Below are positions 5,693-9,390 of a DNA stretch of 9,390 nt, in pieces. The translations under genes and the position numbers were made by a program. Source of the stretch: Acidobacteriota bacterium (GTDB lineage Bacteria > Acidobacteriota > Vicinamibacteria > Vicinamibacterales > Fen-181); NCBI GenBank assembly GCA_021779795.1, contig JAJXZZ010000102.1, positions 1-9,390 on the forward strand, written 5' to 3'. How positions within the stretch are numbered: the first letter of the stretch is position 1; every line of letters begins with the position of its first letter. The notes under the pieces were generated by a model that searched no databases, was not told where the DNA came from, and saw only the letters and a program-made list of their open reading frames with translations.

Positions 5693-6622
5693 TCACTCCT
5701 CGGAGACGGCGGACTCCTCGATGACGATCGCCGGCTGGCCGCCGGCCACCACGCGCGCGCGGACGCCGAGCGGGAGCGTCACGGCCGGTCCGCCCGTGTG
5801 CCCCGACGGGAAGCCGAACAGCACCGGCCCCGCGCAGTCGGCGGCGAGCGCCGCCATCGTGTCGCGCCCGAACAGCTCGCCGCCCGGCTCGTCGCACCCC
5901 GGAAACTCGCCGAGCACGATCGCGGCCGCCCGGCCGATGATGCCGGCCAGGCGCAACTGCGTCCAGAGCCGGTCGAGGCGGTAAGGGCGCTCGTTGAGGT
6001 CCTCGAGGAACAGCACGCATCCGGCCGGCGGGTCGAACGCGTAGGGCGTTCCCAGCGACGCCGCGATCTGCGTGAGGTTCCCGCCGACGAGGGGACCGGC
6101 CGCCTCCCCCGGGCGCAGCGTCTCGACGCCGGGAAAAACCAGCTCGCCGAGCGGCTCGGCGCGCATCAGCGCCCCCGTCAGCGTCGCCCGGTCGTAGGCC
6201 TCGCGGCCCCGCTCGAGGCGGCCGGCGACGGTCGGCCCGTGGAACGCCACGAGGCCGCACGCCCCGGTGACGAACGTCAGGAGCGACGTCAGGTCGCTGT
6301 AGCCGACGATGGCCTTGCGCGCCCGCCGCACTTGCCCCGCGTCGAGCAGCGGCAGCACGTGCACGCTCCCGTACCCGCCCCGGACGCCCAGCACCGCCGC
6401 GATCGACGGGTCGGCCAGGGCGCGCGCGATGGCCCCGGCGCGCGTCTCGGCCGTCCCGGCCTCGTAGCCGCTCCGGTCGAACACGGACGGCTCGTAGACC
6501 GGCTCCAGGCCGAGGCACCGGACCTCGGCCACGCCGGCGTCCAGCTCCTCGGGGGCGAACGGGCTCGCCGGCGCCACCACGGCCACGCGGTCGCCGGGCC
6601 GCACGATGCGGGGCTTGATCAT
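5693..6622 (-). CDS. ldcA: LD-carboxypeptidase, peptidase family S66
   Basis: Cytosolic LD-carboxypeptidase that removes the terminal D-Ala from recycled tetrapeptides, giving the tripeptide that Mpl uses. The 309 residues show the S66 landmarks: RVAVVAPASPF near the N terminus, GVRGGYGS (79-86), the nucleophile elbow GYSD (107-110, Ser109), FLEDLNERPYRLDRLW (205-220, Glu207) and SGHTGG (273-278, His275). The spacing Ser-98-Glu-68-His closely matches the Pseudomonas aeruginosa enzyme's triad. There is no signal peptide, as expected for the recycling enzyme. MccF, a microcin self-immunity peptidase of the same family, is an alternative, but the neighbours favour LdcA. The ATG overlaps the nagZ stop as ATGA, so translation is probably coupled; no well-placed ribosome site is visible. 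Confidence 0.92.
   Translation of the reverse strand: MIKPRIVRPGDRVAVVAPASPFAPEELDAGVAEVRCLGLEPVYEPSVFDRSGYEAGTAETRAGAIARALADPSIAAVLGVRGGYGSVHVLPLLDAGQVRRARKAIVGYSDLTSLLTFVTGACGLVAFHGPTVAGRLERGREAYDRATLTGALMRAEPLGELVFPGVETLRPGEAAGPLVGGNLTQIAASLGTPYAFDPPAGCVLFLEDLNERPYRLDRLWTQLRLAGIIGRAAAIVLGEFPGCDEPGGELFGRDTMAALAADCAGPVLFGFPSGHTGGPAVTLPLGVRARVVAGGQPAIVIEESAVSEE
5696..5701 (-). promoter_or_regulatory. Shine-Dalgarno site of mpl
   Basis: GAGGAG on the minus strand, five bases before GTG 5690. It lies within the last codons and stop of ldcA, and it decides between GTG 5690 and the in-frame GTG 5696. Confidence 0.7.
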
Positions 6623-7728
6623 GAGAAGCGTCGCATCTCCTCGGCGACGAGCTGGTGGGCCGCGCACCCGATCACGTTCCGCAGCTCGCGCGGCGGCATC
6701 GGCCGCCAGCCGGGGCGAAGGGGCGATCCCGCCATCACCGCGAACCGTTCCTTCGCCCGCCGCTGGCGCGCCACCGCGTCGTCGATCCGGGCGCGCGGGA
6801 TCTCCTCCCGCTCGACCGCGCGGACGAGCGCCTCGACCGCCGAGGCGTGGTCCGCGACGTCGGTGCCGCACAGCAGGAGCACGTCGCAGCCGGCCGCGAC
6901 GGCCGACACCACCGCCCGCTCCCGCGTGAAGCGCGCCGAGATGGCCTTCATGTCCATGTCGTCGGTGAACACCAGGCCGTCGAAGCCCAGCTCGCCGCGC
7001 AGCACGTCCGAGACGATGCGCCGCGACAGCGTGGCCGGGTGCTCCTCGTCGAAGGCGGGCACGAGCAGGTGCGCGGTCATCACCGCCGCCACGCCGGCCT
7101 CGATCGCCGCGCGGAAGGGGACGAAGTCGATCTCGCGCAGGCGCTCGGGCGGGTGCTCGACGAGCGGCAGGTCGAGGTGGGAGTCCACCGAGGTGTCGCC
7201 GTGCCCGGGAAAGTGCTTGCCGCACGCCGCCACGCCGCCCGCCTGGAGGCCGCGCACGATCGCCGCCCCGAGCCGCGCCACCGTCTCGGGCCGCTCGCCG
7301 AGCGCCCGGTCGCCGATGGCGGGGTTCCCCGGGTTGGTGAGGACGTCGAGCACCGGGGCGAAGTCGATGGAGATGCCGACGGCGGTCAGTTCGCGCGCCA
7401 GCGCGTCCGCGAAGCGCGACGCCAGCGCCTCGTCGCCCGAGCGGCCGAGCGCGAGCATGGGCGGCCACTCGGTCATCGGGCGGCGCATCCGCGCGACGCG
7501 CCCGCCCTCCTGGTCGATGCCGACCCACAGCGGCGCGTCCCCGGCAAACCGCTGCGCCTCGGCGGCCAGCTCGGCGACCTGCTCGGGCGACTCGACGTTG
7601 CGGGCGAAGAGGATCAGGCCGCCCAGATCGAATTCGCGGGCGAGCGCGGCCAGTTCCGGGCCGATCGTCTTTCCCTCGAACCCGACGACGGCGAGTTGTC
7701 CGATGCGTCGATGGAGAGCGGGTGGCAC
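6619..7728 (-). CDS. nagZ: Beta-N-acetylglucosaminidase NagZ (glycoside hydrolase family 3)
   Basis: NagZ cleaves GlcNAc from GlcNAc-anhydroMurNAc peptides during murein recycling. The 369 residues hold the family's features: RRIGQLAVVGFEG near the start, GGLILFARN (36-44), VGIDQEGGRV (69-78), the signature KHFPGHGDTSVDSHLDLP (171-188) with the catalytic Asp-His pair Asp182/His184, and VFTDDMDM (253-260) with nucleophile Asp256. No signal peptide is present, so it acts in the cytosol. GTG 7728 is chosen because homologues begin just before this point and because a consensus -10 lies six bases upstream; there is no Shine-Dalgarno. An in-frame ATG at 7755 has a GAGG five bases upstream but would overlap the divergent kinase and place the promoter palindrome inside the gene. 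It is the first gene of the recycling operon. The C-terminal 30 or so residues extend beyond the usual length of about 340. Confidence 0.93.
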   Translation of the reverse strand: MPPALHRRIGQLAVVGFEGKTIGPELAALAREFDLGGLILFARNVESPEQVAELAAEAQRFAGDAPLWVGIDQEGGRVARMRRPMTEWPPMLALGRSGDEALASRFADALARELTAVGISIDFAPVLDVLTNPGNPAIGDRALGERPETVARLGAAIVRGLQAGGVAACGKHFPGHGDTSVDSHLDLPLVEHPPERLREIDFVPFRAAIEAGVAAVMTAHLLVPAFDEEHPATLSRRIVSDVLRGELGFDGLVFTDDMDMKAISARFTRERAVVSAVAAGCDVLLLCGTDVADHASAVEALVRAVEREEIPRARIDDAVARQRRAKERFAVMAGSPLRPGWRPMPPRELRNVIGCAAHQLVAEEMRRFS

Positions 7729-7731
7729 GTT

Positions 7732-7745
7732 GTCATTATAATGAC
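7732..7745. promoter_or_regulatory. Palindromic bidirectional promoter core (TATAAT on both strands)
   Basis: GTCATTATAATGAC is a perfect 14-bp palindrome. It holds a consensus TATAAT at 7737-7742 (plus) and at 7740-7735 (minus). Five bases follow before the kinase GTG (7748) and six before the nagZ GTG (7728), so predicted transcription starts fall on or next to the start codons. I find no good -35 hexamer at 16-18 bases on either side. In DNA this GC-rich such an AT block stands out. The two -10 elements overlap by four bases, so polymerase should occupy one direction at a time. Confidence 0.75.
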
Positions 7746-7747
7746 TC

Positions 7748-8737
7748 GTGCGCATCGAATCCTCAGCTCCGACCCGCATCGACCTGGCCGGCGGCACGAT
7801 CGACATCTGGCCGCTCTACCTGTTCCACGACCGCGCCCAAACCCTGAACGTGGCGATCAGCCTGCGCGCGACGGCGACGCTCGAGCCGCGCGACGACGGC
7901 CGGATCGCGATCCGGTCGGAGGACACGGGCCTCGCGCTGGAGGCGGACGACTGGCGCGAACTGGCGCGGCCTGGCGACCTCTCGCTGCTCCGCTGGCTCC
8001 TGTACTTCTTCCGCGCCGGGGGGCTGACGCTGACGACGCGGGCCGAGTCGCCGGCCGGGGCGGGCATCGCCGGGTCGTCGGCCCTCAACATCGCGGTCTG
8101 CGGGGCGATGTCGCGCTGGACGGGGGCCAACTACGACGCCGAGGCGCTGCTGCGCATCGCGATGAACGTGGAGGCGCAGGCGATTGCCGTGCCGACCGGC
8201 GTGCAGGACTACCGGCCGGCGCTCTACGGCGGCGTGTCGGCCGTGGAGTTGGGCGTGGAGGGCGTGCGCCGCGTCGCGCTCGACGTCGATCCCCGCGAGA
8301 TCGAGCGGCGAGTCGTCCTGGCCTACACCGGCGTGCCGCGCAACTCGGGCACGAACAACTGGGAGGTGACCAGGCGTCACCTCGACGGCGACCGGGACGT
8401 GTTCGACTGCTTCGAGCGGATCCGCGACACCGCCGTCGCGATGCGCGAGGCGCTCGCGCGCGGCGACTGGGACGAGGTCGGGCGCCAGGTGGCCGCCGAG
8501 TGGGAGAACCGCCAGCGCCTCGCCCCGGGCGTGACGACGCCGGGGATCGACGACCTGGTGCGCCGCTCGCGCGCGGCCGGCGCGCAGGGCGCCAAGGTCT
8601 GCGGCGCGGGCGGCGGCGGCTGCATCTTCTTCATCGGCCCGCCGGAGCGGATGCCGGCCGTGCGCGACGCCGTGGCCGCCTCGGGGGCCCGCCTGCTCGA
8701 CTACCGGGTCGAGGTCGAGGGCTTGCGCGTCGGCTGA
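7748..8737 (+). CDS. GHMP-family sugar kinase (HddA-like), substrate unknown
   Basis: A 329-residue member of the GHMP kinase superfamily (galactokinase, homoserine, mevalonate, phosphomevalonate kinases). Motif 1 is APTRIDLAGGTIDI (7-20), the ATP-binding motif 2 is SPAGAGIAGSSALNIAV (101-117) and motif 3 is GAKVCGAGGGGCIFF (281-295). The segment PTGVQDYRPALYGG (149-162) resembles the GGxQD...GG region of sugar kinases such as D-glycero-D-manno-heptose 7-phosphate kinase. The substrate cannot be read from the sequence. Divergence from nagZ across a shared promoter suggests an amino sugar or anhydro-sugar from murein, or a heptose for lipopolysaccharide. GTG 7748 is forced: an in-frame TGA lies at 7742-7744. 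No Shine-Dalgarno can exist between the -10 and the GTG, so it looks leaderless. Its 3' end overlaps the convergent 70-aa gene by 37 bases. Confidence 0.85.
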   Translation: MRIESSAPTRIDLAGGTIDIWPLYLFHDRAQTLNVAISLRATATLEPRDDGRIAIRSEDTGLALEADDWRELARPGDLSLLRWLLYFFRAGGLTLTTRAESPAGAGIAGSSALNIAVCGAMSRWTGANYDAEALLRIAMNVEAQAIAVPTGVQDYRPALYGGVSAVELGVEGVRRVALDVDPREIERRVVLAYTGVPRNSGTNNWEVTRRHLDGDRDVFDCFERIRDTAVAMREALARGDWDEVGRQVAAEWENRQRLAPGVTTPGIDDLVRRSRAAGAQGAKVCGAGGGGCIFFIGPPERMPAVRDAVAASGARLLDYRVEVEGLRVG

Positions 8738-8913
8738 GCGGCCTGCCACTCCGACCGCATCTGCGACAGCCCGTCCATGTAGACGGCGGCGCGCTCGCGC
8801 TCCTCCTCGGTGTCGAGCGTCTTGAGCAGCTCGATCGCGCGGGCGAGGTCGCGGGCGATCGTCGCGCGCGTCGCGCGATGGTAGATCTTCCGGATTTCGG
8901 CCACAGCGTCCAT
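8701..8913 (-). CDS. Small helical protein of unknown function, 70 residues
   Basis: I do not recognise this protein. It runs from MDAVAEIRKIYHRATRATI to RKPSTSTR. Residues 1-55 or so are charged and amphipathic, with leucines spaced as in helices (DLARAIELLKTLDTEEERERAAVYM), and the last 12 are a basic, Ser/Thr-rich tail. There is no signal peptide, membrane helix or Cys. The case for a real gene is a strong GGAGG (8919-8923) five bases before the ATG and a TGATG junction with the upstream gene, which implies coupled translation and perhaps a joint function. Stop codon TAG at 8703-8701. It overlaps the 3' end of the convergent kinase gene by 37 bases. Confidence 0.75.
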   Translation of the reverse strand: MDAVAEIRKIYHRATRATIARDLARAIELLKTLDTEEERERAAVYMDGLSQMRSEWQAAQPTRKPSTSTR

Positions 8914-9390
8914 CACTGCCTCCGTGACACGTTGCGCGCGTACATCTTGCGGGCCGTGAGCCGCACCGGTTCCGGGACGTTGCGGTCGGTCGACAGCAGC
9001 TTCACGTCCCGCTCGGTCAGGCGCGTCAGCAGGGCCATCGACACCGGGATCGGCGTCTTCGCGTTGCGGGTGAGCGACGACACGATCGTGTAGTTCCTGG
9101 TCCACGCCCGGTGCGTGCCGATCGCGCGCAGGACGTCCTCGGACACGCTGGTCATCCGCGCGAACGACTCGACGTCGCTCTCGGTCAGCTTCGGGCTGCT
9201 CAGCACGGCCGCCGCGACCAGCCGGTTCGGGTCGCGCACGAGGATCGTCCGCTCCTCGCGGCTGCCCTGGATCGCCGCCTTGATCCGCCCGGCCACCGTG
9301 AGCGCCGACAGCCGGTACACCGTCCCCCGCTGATCGGGCGCCGCGCCGTCCGCCGCCGGCGCCGGCGGCGCCTCCGCGGCCGCGTCCCCC
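8913..9390 (-). CDS. Helical-repeat protein of unknown function, C-terminal part (cut by window edge)
   Basis: The reading frame is open to the right edge, so the start lies outside. The visible 158 residues begin with an Ala-Pro-rich linker (GDAAAEAPPAPAADGAAPDQ), then a helical domain. Two copies of LTE-x-DV-x-x-[FL]-[AS]-x4-V-x-E-x-V occur 56 residues apart (LTESDVESFARMTSVSEDV and LTERDVKLLSTDRNVPEPV), each preceded by a helix with L-x-R-[DN]. This looks like a HEAT- or leucine-rich-variant-type solenoid, usually a protein-binding scaffold. The disordered linker suggests further domains upstream. GTG 9320 is in frame and might be an internal start, but the linker reads naturally as part of the protein. 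The stop TGA shares its last base with the ATG of the 70-aa gene. Confidence 0.75.
   Translation of the reverse strand, partial: GDAAAEAPPAPAADGAAPDQRGTVYRLSALTVAGRIKAAIQGSREERTILVRDPNRLVAAAVLSSPKLTESDVESFARMTSVSEDVLRAIGTHRAWTRNYTIVSSLTRNAKTPIPVSMALLTRLTERDVKLLSTDRNVPEPVRLTARKMYARNVSRRQ
8919..8923 (-). promoter_or_regulatory. Shine-Dalgarno site of the 70-aa gene
   Basis: A perfect GGAGG on the minus strand, five bases before ATG 8913 and inside the last codons of the upstream gene. It is the best Shine-Dalgarno match in the window and fixes the start. Confidence 0.75.

Noticed and set aside
3078..5984. A 968-codon open frame on the plus strand across murB and mpl
   Set aside because: It runs antisense to three recognised genes. 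Its product is a low-complexity mix of Arg, Ala, His and Asp with no family motifs, typical of a shadow frame in GC-rich DNA.
7753..7755. ATG 7755 as the nagZ start
   Set aside because: It has a GAGG five bases upstream but would overlap the divergent kinase gene, bury the promoter palindrome in coding sequence and add nine residues absent from typical NagZ. It remains possible.
6655..9093. An 812-codon plus-strand open frame spanning nagZ and the kinase gene
   Set aside because: It overlaps nagZ antisense and the kinase in another frame, and its Arg/Ala/Gly-rich product resembles no family.

Overview
This is a GC-rich window packed with genes from a Gram-negative bacterium. LolA (outer-membrane lipoprotein carrier), cytosolic NagZ and Mpl (Gram-negative style murein recycling) and a caa3/aa3-type oxidase subunit II all point to a diderm. 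The GC-rich codons, the convergent heptanucleotide GCCGACM repeat and the overall protein flavour suggest Acidobacteriota (perhaps Vicinamibacteria), probably from a metagenome. That placement is a guess; no taxonomic marker in the window settles it.

Layout, left to right. (1) 1-326, minus: 5' end of a cytochrome c oxidase subunit II gene cut by the window edge. (2) 327-594: intergenic, with a 10-bp-stem inverted repeat and a sigma70-like promoter. (3) 595-670, plus: tRNA-Ala(CGC) with encoded CCA. (4) 807-1175, plus: a one-domain rhodanese whose catalytic Cys is Asp. (5) 1294-1956, plus: LolA with a signal peptide. (6) 1964-2040: a 7-nt tandem repeat (11 units) that fills the gap between convergent lolA and murA. 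(7) 2042-7728, minus: a tight operon transcribed nagZ > ldcA > mpl > murB > murA, joined by overlaps or gaps of 2-21 nt. (8) 7732-7745: a perfect 14-bp palindrome holding a consensus TATAAT on both strands, between divergent nagZ and a GHMP sugar kinase. (9) 7748-8737, plus: the GHMP kinase. (10) 8701-8913 and 8913-9390, minus: a 70-aa helical protein of unknown function and the C-terminal part of a helical-repeat protein, coupled by TGATG.

How the genes fit together: NagZ removes GlcNAc from imported muropeptides, LdcA trims the terminal D-Ala, and Mpl religates the freed tripeptide to UDP-MurNAc. MurA and MurB make that UDP-MurNAc. The operon therefore joins murein salvage to the two committed steps of precursor synthesis. 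The divergent kinase shares the promoter palindrome, so it may phosphorylate a sugar released during salvage, but this is inference only.

Most notable points: the symmetric TATAAT palindrome sits 5-6 nt from a GTG on each side and neither GTG has an upstream Shine-Dalgarno, so both transcripts look leaderless. MurA has Asp in place of the fosfomycin-target Cys. MurB, Mpl and the rhodanese each carry an unusual residue at a normally conserved active-site position.
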